This document shows positions 9,651 to 21,362 of a stretch of DNA of 64,000 nucleotides, piece after piece; the stretch's first letter is position 1, and each line of letters starts with the position of its first letter. The notes beneath the pieces were generated by a model. The model had not been told where the DNA came from. It did no database searches and worked only from the letters and a program-made list of their open reading frames with translations. The position numbers and the translations under genes are program-made. The stretch comes from Panax quinquefolius. Its lineage: Eukaryota; Streptophyta; Magnoliopsida; Apiales; Araliaceae. The stretch lies in NCBI GenBank assembly GCA_020205615.1, contig CM035167.1:27355130-27419129 (forward strand), read 5' to 3'.

Positions 9651-10740
9651 AACTCGATAAGAGGACTTAAGCCGCTACTACAATCTTTTCAAAGCATTAT
9701 ATCTGCTTGTGTGTGGATGTTGCATTTACATTGGATGAATGTATACGAATGCATGTCTTGTTTGAGCTTAGTGCTTCGCATCATATCTGCGTGTGATGTT
9801 AGTGCTTCGCACTTATAAAGCGCTTATGATATTAGTGCTTCGCACGTGTCATCATTTCATACGGTGAGCCGCGATGTATGTGAATGTATGTTGTGTGGTC
9901 CCTCCACGGGGAGGCTATCCGTCGGTGTTTGATTCTTGGACTCGTGAGAAGACTAATTCTCAGAGGCTCGGGGAAAGGCACCACCAAATTCGCTCGGTTG
10001 AAAAAGGCCAGGATTAACTTCCGTCTAGTAGATTGCGATGATTTGGGAACCTTCATGCCAAAAAAGCGAGAGTAACCTAAGATAGGTCGACCTACGATAA
10101 ACCCAAAGCGAAGGAAAGTCTCTTCATGCCCTCATTTCAATTACTTGTAAACACTGATTACTTGTAATTTCATTCCATATCTATCTCCATGTAATGAGAA
10201 ATATGAAGCAATATGTCCACATACATGCTACTGAGCAGTGACACCGTTTTGCGAGGATAAAATTCCTAAAATGGACACATCACATAGCATGTCATTATAC
10301 ACCTTCCCTAAGGACTAAACTATGCCGGTCTTTCGGAGAATCAATCGGACTACTACGGTCAAAGTCAAAAAAGGAGCGAGCCTACGATCGATCATGTCGT
10401 CATCAGGCCGACGGTGAACTTAATCCGATTTCTCATGAAAGAGTTGACGGATTAAGCAAGCAGATTCTGATTTGGTGTTTTATTAAAAAAATTACACCGG
10501 TCTACGGGGTCGGAAAATACCCGTACATCTTGAGCCCTCACACACGAGGAGAATTTAGGTCATTACCATACGAGCCCGCGATTGGATCGACCAACAAAAA
10601 CGCAGGATCTTGCCCATTCCACTTTGGAGATCCGAGACAATGGTGACATCAAAAAGAAAGTCCTCAAATGGAAGAGACCCTTGCGCTATCAAAGGAATTG
10701 GAACACACGGGAGTGTTTCATATCTTGATCTATGTATTTT
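9651..10740 (+). other. Tat element leader between primer site and gag
   Basis: I see no convincing long coding region. Ogre-like elements often have an extra ORF here; an open stretch of about 63 codons at 9884-10075 could be a remnant, but I cannot recognise it. Three copies of TTAGTGCTTCGCA occur at 9768, 9799 and 9832. Confidence 0.5.
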
Positions 10741-12640
10741 TCACGGTGTTCTTTATCGAAAAATTTAAAACTCGACTTTGAAAAATATGACGGGTTAGGG
10801 GATCCTTATACACATTTAAAAGTCTTTATTGGAGGCTTGGGATCTATGCGAGAGGATGAAAAACTTCGAGAATGCAATTGTTCAAAAAAGTCTAGCTGGA
10901 GAAGCCGTTAAGTGGTACCACAGATTAGACAACTCAAAATTCCACAGTTGGGAAGAGCTAGCACATGCCTTCCTCACTCAATCTGATTTTCAAACTCGGA
11001 TGGCTCCCGATCGGTATCAAATTACCAAGATCAAAAAAAAGCAGTCTAATGAGTCTTCGGAGAGTATGCTCAAAGGTGGAGAGCCTTTGGGCGCCCAAGT
11101 TAGTCTGCCCATATGAGAATCGAAATGGTCATGACATTCATGAGACATCTGAAGCTCCCTTACATGAGAGAGTTTTTAGCGGCATCGGCAAACCATTTTT
11201 ACGAAATGGTTAAACATGGGGAGATGGTGAAATGGGGTTGAAGTCGGGAAAGATTCAAGACCTAGCCGCACTCAAAGCTATTCTTGATCACATCAATCTG
11301 GAAATTATGGGAACAACCCGGAATCCATAAAAAGAAAGAGGAAGATGTTTCCACGATCTACGAGGGACAAAAAAAGCAATCAAAGTATGCCCATTCAAAG
11401 GAGAAACTACACTCCCTTTCCGTACACGGTCTGCAAACCCTCCGATACCAAAAGGTGGAGAAGTCAAAGCGCGCCGTGAGTGTTTACACCCTTAGGGGAT
11501 ACCCTCGAGAACATTCTTAATCTTGACAACCACGAGAAGAAAATTACGCATCTTCTTCCACCGATGACCCTAATGGGCGGGGTTTCAATCTTTTGCTAGG
11601 AAATGTGCTTATCATCTTGGGGCACTGGACATGATACTTTCGGATTATTGGGCCTTGAAACATAAGATCCGAGGACCTAATAGATAATGGAGAGATCGTA
11701 GTCACCAAACCCGATCGGCCTCACGTACAAAACTGACCCTCTTCCTCAACACAAAGAAGAAGAGGTTGACATGATTAATTGGAGCGGTGGGCGAGTTCTA
11801 ACTTCAGTTGTGACTCCCCGGACCATCAAAGGCGGTGATAGCGGATGGGATTATGCTAAGTTCGATTCCTGATGGAGCGAAAGATGAAAGCTCTCTGCAA
11901 ACAAATTGAGCAATTGGCGGGCGGTGACTTATCGACATCAAGTGACTCGGCGATTAATCGGCCGAGGAGCATGCCGGTCTCTACCAATCGTCATGAATAT
12001 TCCTCGTCCTTTCGAGAAAATGAAATCTTTGGAAGACAAAGTGACGAAGAGCAAATGCCAAAAGCCCGTCGAGATTTCGCTGACAAGCGGAATTCACTAT
12101 TTGGGCTGACCCATGGAAATCCTTCACATGTTAATCAATGAAGGAAGGATCGGTTCCTTCTACCTCAATCAACCCCGATTCGGGATGGTACAACTCGATG
12201 GAGTATGTCGATACCACTCCCGATCTCATGGTCGCAACCGCGGAAGAATCTTTGGGCACTCGCCCTTATTCAAAATCTAATCGGCGGTGGTGTCTGCTGC
12301 TTGGCGGAATAACGACAACGTGTTACGTGCAAGTGAGAATCACGGGCCCTACTAAGTGGAAAAGTGTGGTAGCGATTATATCTCTTTGAAGGTGAAGGGA
12401 TTAATCATTCTCTCAACACCGATAATTGACTCGAAGGAGGAAGCAATCCTTTGAAAGTGGTAGCTCTCGAGCGATCAACTTGCCATGTGCGAGCCTGATA
12501 TCCTATTGTTAGCTTTGCGCGAGTTCCGTGGAATTATGGAGAAGGTGAAGGATCCACCTCACATACCTTCTACTGCGGTGTCGAAGGAAAATCCATCATA
12601 TCTTCCCCATCGGGTGATGAACCCCACCACCAAATCAAAG
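10740..12640 (+). pseudogene. Tat element gag (capsid and nucleocapsid region)
   Basis: Frames between 10790 and 11300 give DPYTHLKVFIGGL, VKWYHRLDNSKFHSWEELA, FLTQSDF, MAPDRYQ, EYAQRW and VMTFMRHLKLPY, then EMVKHGEMV. These are the landmarks of the Tat/Ogre capsid domain (WY-x-L, APDR, EYA-RWR, in that order). Around 11600-11700 a degenerate YHLGA...WALKHKI matches the zinc-binding C-x-x-HxGxxxxC region that follows. Gag packages the element RNA in virus-like particles in the cytoplasm. Many frameshifts break the frame, and the limits are approximate. Confidence 0.75.
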
Positions 12641-13300
12641 GGAAAATACCCATGAGAAGATTGAAAAAATTCCTCGTATTTGTGGGTCATAATGAAGCCT
12701 CGGTGGTTTTAAGCTTGAAGAAGCTCCACCACAAATATCAATTTTGGACTTGGTCACAACCCAGAGAGAATCTTAGGAAGGTCTTGTTAAAGGTTTTGGA
12801 AGAAGCCTATCTTGAGACATCGGTGGATCTGGAAAAATTTCAACACATGGTTGATCACATTTTCAACAACAATGTGATATCCTTCTTGATGATGACATCT
12901 GCTTCAAGAAGGGGCCCGAGTCATTACAAACCGTTGCACATTGCGGTCTTGTCCTCCGGATATATGGTGTTTGAGTCTTAATAGATGGAGGTTCTCTCTA
13001 CGAATATACGCCCGTATATGCCACCTTGGTGAAGATGAATATCAATCTCAACCGAATTTGGATAGCCATACTATCATCAAAGCTTTTGATGGAGCCGTAA
13101 GTAACTTCGGTTGGAGTAATTAATTTTGCCAATCGAAATTGGCCCTCATACATTCTGCGTATCCTTCCATGTGCTCAAGATAGATTAGGGATACAACTTT
13201 GCTCTTGGGGCGACCATGGATCCATATGGCGAGGCGGTCCCTCCACCCTTCACCAACAATTGAAGTACATTATCAACAATAGCACAGTCGCGGTCGATGT
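12641..13300 (+). pseudogene. Tat element protease region
   Basis: The open stretch 12652-12981 contains EASVVLSLKKL, ALxKVLEEAY-like LLKVLEEAYLETSVDLEKF, HMVDHIFNNNVISF and HYKPLHIAV, matching the segment that precedes the retroviral-type aspartic protease in Tat/Ogre polyproteins. A later IIKAFDGAVSNFG and RPWIHMA correspond to the protease C-terminal half. The D-S/T-G active-site motif is not readable, so it is presumably mutated or out of frame. Several frameshifts are needed to read through. Confidence 0.7.
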
Positions 13301-13444
13301 TGAACCGGAGATTCCTCGGCATGGGGATATCTGGTTCATCGATGCCAATGCGGACGTAGAACCGGTCGGTTTTCATGCTTTGGAAATAAGCAACACCCGA
13401 TACCACGCTATTGGAGCACCATTGCTCGAACCCACATTTACGAT

Positions 13445-13560
13445 GAGGTGATGTCGACCCACTCGAGAAATGATGTCGTTGGGTTATAAAGCGGGACAAG
13501 GGTTGGGTAAAGATGGCGGGGTATCCGAGTACCCCATTCGATTAACCAAGCAAGTTGGAG
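13445..13560 (+). pseudogene. G-patch-like segment of the Tat polyprotein
   Basis: The frame gives MMSLGYKAGQGLGKDGG. The GY-x-x-G-x-GLGK pattern is the core of a G-patch, an RNA-binding motif found between protease and RT in Tat/Ogre elements. It is followed by IRLTKQVGAIW, in line with that position. It lies in the expected place between protease and RT. Confidence 0.6.
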
Positions 13561-14389
13561 CAATTTGGACTAGGCTATTACGCCGACTCTAGTCATAGGA
13601 ATCTCTCATAAGCATCAATGATTCCTTTGGCTTCAACCGTGTGGCGTTTGGCTTCGCCTTCAAACTCGAGTCGCACAACCTCGATAAAGGTGCCGTGATG
13701 TCATGGCGTATGTTATTTCCTAAGCGAAAGCCGGTGGAGGAAAAGAAAATCGTTATTCCAAATCCATGATCGAAGAAGAGGCGGAGAATCAAGGAAAGCG
13801 TTGTCCAGAATAATGTCGGGCATCGCATCATCGTCCATGATGAACATACCAGCAGATACACCCGGATGATGATTGCCACGACGTAATGGCCATCATTCGG
13901 GACAAGGAGGATGATGACAAATCCCTCCATCACTGCGGTCCACCGGACTTTACCCTTACCAATGGAACAACATTCCTTGCTTTGGTCGACAAAGGGTAAA
14001 AGCGGGCGAAATTCTTTTACGCCTGTAGAGATCTAATAAGCGCTTACTTTTACATGCAGTATTAGCGGTTTATTTTTCCGATATATGCTAACACTTGTGT
14101 ATGATCAACGCATTTCATATATATACTAAGTGAAAGCATATTTTGTTTGAGGACTACGAATTTAGATATTACTGTATTTGCGGATCGATGCCTCTCTCTA
14201 CACAAGGTTGTACCTTTGATGTAGAGATGAATTGACCTTGATGGATCTCGAGGATGACATTGAGGTGCCTCGAAATTCAAGAATGGGTCAAAGACAAACC
14301 CAAACCCAACCTTGATCAAACCACTTCTTTCGATCTCGGAACCTTAGAAAGCCCTAAGTTAATCCAGTTGGTTCGGACCTTACCCCAAA
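13561..14389 (+). other. Tat polyprotein linker between G-patch and RT, decayed
   Basis: Mostly unreadable because of frameshifts. Near 14290-14350 a DKPKPNLDQTTSFDLGT-like stretch fits the acidic linker that precedes RT in Tat polyproteins. No separate gene is visible. Confidence 0.45.
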
Positions 14390-15790
14390 CCAGCGGAATG
14401 ACATGGTTACGCTATTAACACAATTCGGGATGTGTTTGCATGGTCTCATGAGAACATGGTGGGTTTATCCTTGACATTGTCCTTCATCGCCTTCCCATTA
14501 AAAAGAGGATTTAAGCCGATCAAGCAAAAGCTCGGCGATTGAAACACGAGTGGAGTTTAAAGGTGAAAGAAGAGATTGTGAAACAATTTCAAATGGCATC
14601 ATCATGGTGTCTACATATCACGAGTGGATATCAACATCGTGCCGTACCTAAACACGGAGGAAGGTGCGAGTTTGCGTGGATTCTGAGGGACTTGAACAAA
14701 GCTTGCTAAAAGATAGCTTTCCGTGCCATTTATCCACATTCTCATTGACAATCTTGCTCAATCGACATGTACTCCTTTCTTTGATTGCTGCGGGGTACCA
14801 TCGGATCATGGTTCTTGAGGAAGATCGTGAGAAAGGCGCTTTCATCACTCCTTGGGGAACTTTTTGCTATAGGCGGTTGTCATTCGGCCTCATCGATGCG
14901 GAGCTACCTATCGGCGAGCTATGATGGCTCTTTTCCACGACTTAATGCATAAAGAGATTGAGATCTACGTGGATGACATCATTGTCGAGTCCGGAAGGAG
15001 GATGACCATCTAGACCATCTCGGAAAGTTGTTTGACGGGTTGCGTAAGTCTGACTTGAAGTTGAATCGACTAAGTGCGCCTTTGGCGTCAAAGTCGAGCA
15101 AGTTGCTAGGATTTCTAGTCGACCACAAAAGGATTGGTGGATCTACCAAAATCAAGCCATCACGAAATGCCCATTCCTCAGACAGAGAAAGAAATACGTG
15201 GATTTTTGGGAAGGATCAACTTCATCGGCGAGGTTTATCTCTCGACTCACGGAAACACTGTGAGCGATCTTCAAGTTATTAAGGAAGAACTCCTCCATGA
15301 AATGGAATGATGAGTGCGAATGCCTTCCTTACAATCGAAAGAAACAACTAGTCAAAGCTCTATCTTGGTACCACCGGGGATGATGTTCCCCCTGTTCATG
15401 TACACATCCATAAGTGACAATGCCATGGAATTTGTATCTTTGAGACGAGAGAAAGGCGATAGAGGCGAAAGCGAGCTATCTATTACCTCGGCAAAAGGTT
15501 GGTGACGGTGAACACAAGTACACTCGATCGAGAAGGCGTGTTGTGCTTTAGCATGGGCTTCCATGAGGTTACAACATTACCTCCATGGTCACCTGACCCA
15601 TCTCGTATCCGCGTGGATCCTCAAATCGTGTTCAACAAACCCGTGTTGAGCTGCTGAGGTATCGGATGGCGATTGATCCTACAACAATTTGACATTGTAT
15701 ATGTGACTCAAAAAGTCCATCAAAGGTCGAGGAATCGCGGATCAGTGGGCTTGCGCACCTTGAGGATTTCAAACCCTTGAAACATATTTC
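14390..15790 (+). pseudogene. Tat element reverse transcriptase and RNase H
   Basis: Readable landmarks in order are GFKPIKQK (about 14507), EWSLKVKEEIVKQF (14550), a CVDSEGLEQS-like remnant of the V-D-x-R-D-L-N motif, ITPWGTFCYRRLSFGL (about 14845), then ALFHDLMHKEIEIYVDDIIVES with the catalytic YVDD (about 14970), and LLGFLVDHKRI (15105). RNase H follows with CCALAWASMRLQHY (about 15540) and KSIKGRGIADQWA (about 15708). Catalytic YVDD is intact but there are many stops and frameshifts, so the enzyme is dead. Confidence 0.82.
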
Positions 15791-15829
15791 CCCGATGAAG
15801 GAGTAATGGCGGTCTGACAACACCATCAT

Positions 15830-16245
15830 GCATGATACACATGATCATGGAAGATGTATTTTGATGGGCTATTAACATGGAAGGTTACGGAGGTTGGAGC
15901 AATTCTAGTATCGATACGGGGAAGCGGTATCCGTCTTTGTCAAATTACAGTTTATCGGCACCAACAATCTGGTGAGTATGAAGGCATCTCATGGGGCTAA
16001 AACTTGCCGTTCGATGGGCATCAGCGGTTCTTGTCTTGGAGATTGAGTTGGTAATCAGACAATCCACGGAATCTATCAAACCAAGGAACTACATTTCTTT
16101 GCCTTACCATCGGCGGAGTTTTGAAGATGGCTTTGAGTTTGAAGAAATCTCCTTTCTCTACATTCCTCGTAATAGGAATGATTTTGCGGACGCATTAGCA
16201 ACTTTGGCCTCCTTGATTCGCATATCGGACGAGGAACACTTGCAG
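15830..16245 (+). pseudogene. Second RNase H-like domain (aRNH) of the Tat element
   Basis: After the first RNase H, frames show YFDG-like sequence, VGAILVS, SGEYEGISWGLKLAVRWA and then FEEISFLYIPRNRNDFADALATLASL. This is the pattern of the additional, archaeal-type RNase H domain that Tat-lineage elements carry between RNase H and integrase (Y-x-D-G-S, AEYEAL, NxxADALA). It supports the lineage call. The domain is broken by at least two frameshifts. Confidence 0.75.
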
Positions 16246-16299
16246 CGTCACAATTTCCTGCACAAGGCCCCGACTATGGGAATTACGTTGGAGAAGTAT

Positions 16300-17590
16300 C
16301 GGATGAGCTACCTCCCATCAACCTCCTTGGTATCGGCATATCGAGGAATATCTGCGAGATGGATCTACACATTGGCGAACTTTGGCCCGAGAAAAAGCGG
16401 ATCCATCGACTTGCTATGAAGTTCTACTTGAGTGGAGATCGCTCTATAAAAAGAGATGCGAGGACTAGGTCTCCTCGGGTGTCTGCAGACAAAGATCAAG
16501 CCAAAAACATGGATGAAATCCATGGCGGAGTCTGTGGCCCCCCCATGAGTGGCCCCCTCCTTGTCGAAAGTCCTCGGGGCGGGACATTATTGGCTATCTC
16601 TCGAAGGTGATTGCCATGACCACGTCAAAAGATGCTATCGGTGCAGATTCATGGGAATCTTATACACGCCCCTCCACGGGAGCTCCTGATATGAGTTCGC
16701 CTTGCCCCTTCTCGATGTGGGGAATGGGCGTTATTGGGCCCATTGAGCCTAAAGCCGATAATGGTCACCAATTTATCTTCACCGTGATCGACTACTTCAC
16801 CCAGTGGGTAGAAGCAGCCTCCTTCCCCAGGGTCACTAAAGAAGTCATCATTGCTTTCAGCAGAAACAATGTCGTTTGTCGATATGGACAACGAGAGGTG
16901 ATTGTGTCAGACAATGCCAAAAACCTCAACAACAAAATGATGGAGGAGTTATGCAATAAATTCCACATCAAACATCTTAACTCTGTCATCTATCGTCTGA
17001 AGATGAACGGTGCTCTGTTGAAGCGGCTAACAAAAATATCAAGAAGATTATGCAAAAGATGTCGATGACCACAAAGATTGGCTAACTTTGTTGCCTCTTA
17101 CTCTGTTAGCCTCTGAGAACCACAATGCGTACTTATTTGGGGGGCGACCCCTACGCTTTAACCTATGGGATGGAAGCGGTGCTCCCCGTAGAAGTTGAGA
17201 TGGAATCTCTCGGAGTGTTGATCGGCTTCGGTGGATGAAAACCAATGGGTACACAAGGCGGTATCACCAATTGTCTACGATGAGGCGAAAAAGCGCGACC
17301 GCGGCTATCTTCCATGGTCGACTATACCCGACAAAGGATCGCGGATCCTACAAAAAAAAAAGTCCGACTCTTCTGCAATTTAAACAACATGACTTGGTTA
17401 CGAAGAAGATTCTTGACAATCAAGATCGAGGCCGAAGGAAAATTCGCTCCCTAAGCTGGGAAGGCCGTTTATTGTCAAAGAAGTATTTGGCGGAGGCGCT
17501 CTCAGATTACAAGAAATGGATGGCGATGAATTTCCACAACTCATCAACTCGGAACACAAGTGAAAGCGGTATTATATCTGAAGTAACGCC
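16300..17590 (+). pseudogene. Tat element integrase
   Basis: The clearest part is 16607-17068: WGMGVIGPIEPKADNGHQFIF, then VIDYFTQWVEAASF with the first catalytic Asp, CRYGQREVIVSDNAKNLNN with the second, and MNGALLKRLTKI where the third catalytic residue (normally in NGAVEAANK) has been lost by frameshift. Downstream TPYALTYGMEAVLPVEVE (about 17150-17200) is the usual C-terminal landmark. Zinc-binding sequence upstream is hard to read. The gene is inactive. Confidence 0.8.
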
Positions 17591-18590
17591 AAACACCACA
17601 GTGCATCATCATCAGTCACCGGTCATTCGGTTCTTTAACCCTTTACCACCTACAACTTACTACACTTTGCCCCTCGAGGAAACATACTCTTCAAGCCAAT
17701 GACTGGCTTTCTCCTTTCTTCGCTCATCTGACTTAGGTCATCCCCCAGTGGATTGAACCTCTTGCGTTCATAGTTTGGCTACCCATACATGGGATCGAAC
17801 TTCTCTCCTGCTGCAGTTTATCCTCGACTAAGATTAAACTTTTCTCCCCCGCACTCGACTGCACATGGGATTACGCTTTTCTTCTACCATACGAGGGCGA
17901 ACTCGTCGACGATCTCCTCTTGATAGAATGCGTGTAGGCAACCATGTTATATGGCGGTCGTGATAAAACAAAAACAACAAAAACATTTCTACCCTCTTCT
18001 CCTTACAAAAGCAAAAACAACCAAAAACATTCCTACACCATATCGGCCCATATCTGACGTTGAACCTCTTACACGGGTTTGAACTATGGACTGATCTCCT
18101 CTTGATAATAGAGTGCGTGGCGACCATTCATAGTGCGGTCTCACCCCTACCAAAATACAAACCATTGTCGGTGGTATTGGGATTCTCTTTCGATCCACTA
18201 CATTTCATTGGCCCGGACGAAGGGATGGAATTACGAACTCCTCCCGAATAGGAGATTGGCGACCATCTAAGGCTGTGGTCATACCTCGAAGAGCAATACT
18301 AAACCATAAAAGGTGGAATTAACTAGGCTTCTCCTAAATAGAAAGTCTTGGCGACCATCGTAGTGCGGTCGATCTCGAGAGAGAAAGCCACATTCCTCTC
18401 CACATTTCCATTCGAGAAACAAGTCCCAAGACACCAAAGATGGTAGGGATATACATAGATCGATGATCCATTACGAACTATCTAAAGACGACTCGATGTC
18501 CATCCACGAGGAAGAATTGAAAATTCATCAGATCACAAGCCTGAAGTAGCGGGCAAAATATCAAGCAAATAGCAAGGCATATCTAAAGGG
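17591..18590 (+). repeat. Post-integrase spacer with degenerate 90-170-bp repeats
   Basis: No readable coding region on the plus strand. About four imperfect repeats share a CTCCT...GATANTAGAGTGCG stretch and TGGCGACCATC with TAGTGCGGTC (around 17919-17960, 18090-18140, 18238-18280 and 18325-18372). Confidence 0.5.
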
Positions 18591-18599
18591 AAGTGATCC

Positions 18600-20130
18600 A
18601 AAATATATTTCCCTATCATATATAATGTTGTTTGATATATATCTGATATGAACTATACATGACAAAAATGGCTAAGCTAGTGCATGCGGTAAATACAAGA
18701 TCATCTCTGAATCGAGGGTACATGCGAGCTAGCAAGACCAACATGGCATCCCTCTCGGATGAAGGAGGTAAAGTTGTAGTCTCTGGATAAGAATATCCAC
18801 ATGACCCAACAGATATGTAGCCATCGCATGATGACCATATGCTCATCGATATAAGCACTCATCTCTGCGATCATACCGGTGGTAAGGGACCTCATTTGAG
18901 TACTATCTCTATGTGATGACCACATCCGGGCGGATATAGCACTATCCGCTCAACTATCAACTGCGTCTTTGTCGACTGGCCTCATCCAGCTCAACAACGG
19001 TGGCATCTCTCTGAATTAATGCCTCGTCTCTCTCTCTAATAGGCGGCATCCCTCACATCAAAGCGATCGACATCATAGATCGAATCTGGTCTCTCTCAAA
19101 GGTCATTAGATGAAGACTACTGCTCTAAATCTTGTCTTCGAGTCTTTGGATCACAAAAAATCTTGGTACTTAGGAGAATCAAGAAAGAAATCTTTGGCAA
19201 CCCAATGACGGTATCCTCCTCGATGTAGGTATCGATGTCCTCTATAGGCTCTACATCGTCTAACTTTCGATCTCGATCTTGCGCAAATATTGCTGCGGTA
19301 GATAAAACCTCCGTCTCCATCCATGCGAGTACTCTGCGGAATAATAAGGGATATTTGGAAGGAAGCGGCTAGCTCACGTTGATCCCGCAAAAGCGTATAC
19401 GAGATCGGTCCTCGGTGAGAGATATCGAGAAGCTGAGCGCTGACCTGCCGCCCCCTCGAAAGGATGAAAATCCTGGAACTGGTCAAACTGCGACATCACG
19501 GCTAATGGATGATAAGTCATCACGCCCCTCAAGCCAGCCAAAGGGAGGATATCCATGCCCGGAGCATGAGTAATGAAGCTGTATGGTGAGCAAAGCCCCG
19601 AGCACAACAATATGCTAAATAGATCTCGGATATCTACCAAAAATGCGGACTAGGACTGAGCATCTACGCACTCCGATGGCTGAAAGGAATACGACATAGC
19701 CACCTCATGGGAGAAACAATACCGTCTTGGTTTAAATGTACCAACCCAATTGGTCATAAATGTGACATAAACCACACATACAAGCAAATCCGAACTCAAA
19801 GAACTGGAAGTGGCTCGCGGTTTTCTAAAGTGAAACAAGGCAAATCATCACAAAAAGTGACTTGTGAAGTGAAGCTCGCTAGGATTTATCATCCACGCTT
19901 GTCCGCAGCTCCAAAGCCATGTATGTATGCAGTGCACTGTGGCTCCTCTATGTGGGTCCCACCCCTCCGGCTCGGTCCAGTTTGAGTTGAAACAGAGTTC
20001 TTACGGGCTAGAAAGGTCAAATTGGGAATAAAAATGCCATGCGATTGAGCAAAACAAGCATCTGATCTGGTCTTCTCGGATGAGACTTTGAATCGCACAT
20101 CACTCATTGGTAGTCGCTTTGAACACAAGG
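18600..20130 (-). pseudogene. Antisense ORF remnant of the Tat element (DUF7745-like, tentative)
   Basis: On the minus strand, opposite to gag-pol, open stretches follow one another with frameshifts: 20128-19889, 19838-19650, 19640-19374 and 19486-19117. They include WVGTFKPRR, ILPLAGLRGVMTYHPLAVM and SQFDQFQDF. The G-x-x-x-Y-x-P-x-x-A-x-x-Q-F pattern resembles antisense ORFs known between integrase and the 3' LTR of Tat-lineage elements (for example Grande-type elements). The function of those proteins is unknown. Placement and strand fit the lineage; the family name is my recollection of the motif and was not tested. Confidence 0.45.
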
Positions 20131-20218
20131 TATACTCTCGCTAATGACCTCGGTTATCATAAAATCACATTCTGCGATACCTTATATAGGTCCGATCATG
20201 AGCTCGGTGCGTTACCTA

Positions 20219-20395
20219 CATGGATCCCAGACGGGGGTTACAACGTGAATCCCCGACGGGGGTTACAAAGTGAATCCCCGATGGGGGTTACAATGTGAAT
20301 CCCCGATGGGGGTTACAACGTGAATCCTATACGGGGGTTACAACGTGAATCCCCGACGGGGGTTACAACGTAGATCCCCGGTGGGGGTGACAACA
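20219..20395 (+). repeat. 25-bp tandem repeat, about seven to eight copies
   Basis: Units read approximately ACGTGAATCCCCGA followed by NGGGGGTTACA. The copies run head to tail with a few substitutions (for example CCTATACGGGGG in one unit). Each unit contains CCCC and GGGG arms around a short GAN loop and so can form a small hairpin. Confidence 0.9.
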
Positions 20396-20399
20396 CGTT

Positions 20400-20900
20400 C
20401 ATCCGTTGACAATTCTATCAACGAAGGTCAAGCAGCCTTGACATTATTTTAGCTGATGGCAGGTAAACCCATCGAAGCGTTGAGAACCGTTCGGTAGTTG
20501 CGTACGTACTTATGCATCCCTAATAGGTCCCGACGCGAAGATTTACAACGTATATATCTCGGCGGGAGTAAGTAACGCATGCTCGGTAGTTGACACACGT
20601 ATCAGCGAAGGTCAAGCAACCTTGACATCATTTCAAAGTAGATAGCGTTTAAACTGTCGAGCTATAGAGTTACATTCGAGGTTCTCATACCAAATGCTCA
20701 TATTCCCGGCGGATCCCCGTGAGTCAGTCCACAATCTGATGCTCGTTGATCTACACGTCGGTGAAGGTCAAGTAACCTTAACGATCTCCTCACGAGTTCA
20801 AATTTGTTGATTCACACGTCGTGAAGGTCAAGCAACCTTAACGGTATATCCCACGGGATGCTTTTGGTAGTTGATTCACACGTCAATGAAGGTCGGGCAT
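20400..20900 (+). repeat. Dispersed hairpin repeats GTCAAG-loop-CTTGAC in the Tat 3' region
   Basis: Four copies, at 20427-20442, 20611-20626, 20767-20782 and 20827-20842, carry GTCAAG, a four-base loop (CAGC, CAAC or TAAC) and CTTGAC or CTTAAC. They are embedded in longer degenerate units starting near CACACGT and CGAAG. A fifth, eroded copy is near 20885. Confidence 0.7.
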
Positions 20901-21349
20901 CCACGGCGGCATTTCTTTGTTGGCGATAAATCAACGAGAATCATGATGTATTACGGCGATACTAACCGGGAGAAAGTCGACATTATCGAGAGGATAGATG
21001 ATGGAATATGTTATACACATCCTCAAATAGATCAAGCTTTATCCCCACGGATCTCTTACATAAGAGATACCCCTTGACATCAAGTCGTTATCAAGAACAC
21101 AGGAATTTGGTGATAACTCCAACACCGATATCTATGATTTGACTTGCACATCGGATCTGGTCGATATTGCCAATCCCGGTTGAAGCAACGAGGAACCAAC
21201 AATCATCCCGGCATGTTGGGCCTGACCCGTACACATGCATCATACATTTGCATCATGTTGCTACCCTTAGCACCGTGTTTATCTTGTTGCGTTTCAAGTG
21301 TCTGCAGGATTCTTTATCCTACCCATGCATCGCCATGCATGAGTATGAT
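20901..21349 (+). other. Tat element 3' untranslated region
   Basis: No recognisable gene. A perfect stem-loop (CATGCAT, loop CGCC, ATGCATG) occupies 21324-21341, just ahead of the polypurine tract. Confidence 0.55.
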
Positions 21350-21362
21350 AAAGAGGGGCATC
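21350..21362 (+). other. Polypurine tract of Tat/Ogre-like element
   Basis: AAAGAGGGGCATC ends directly at the TGTGAGACACTCG start of the right LTR, the position expected for plus-strand priming. Confidence 0.75.

Noticed and set aside
20219..20395. CRISPR-like array
   Set aside because: Units are contiguous 25-bp tandem repeats without unique spacers and lie inside a plant retrotransposon.
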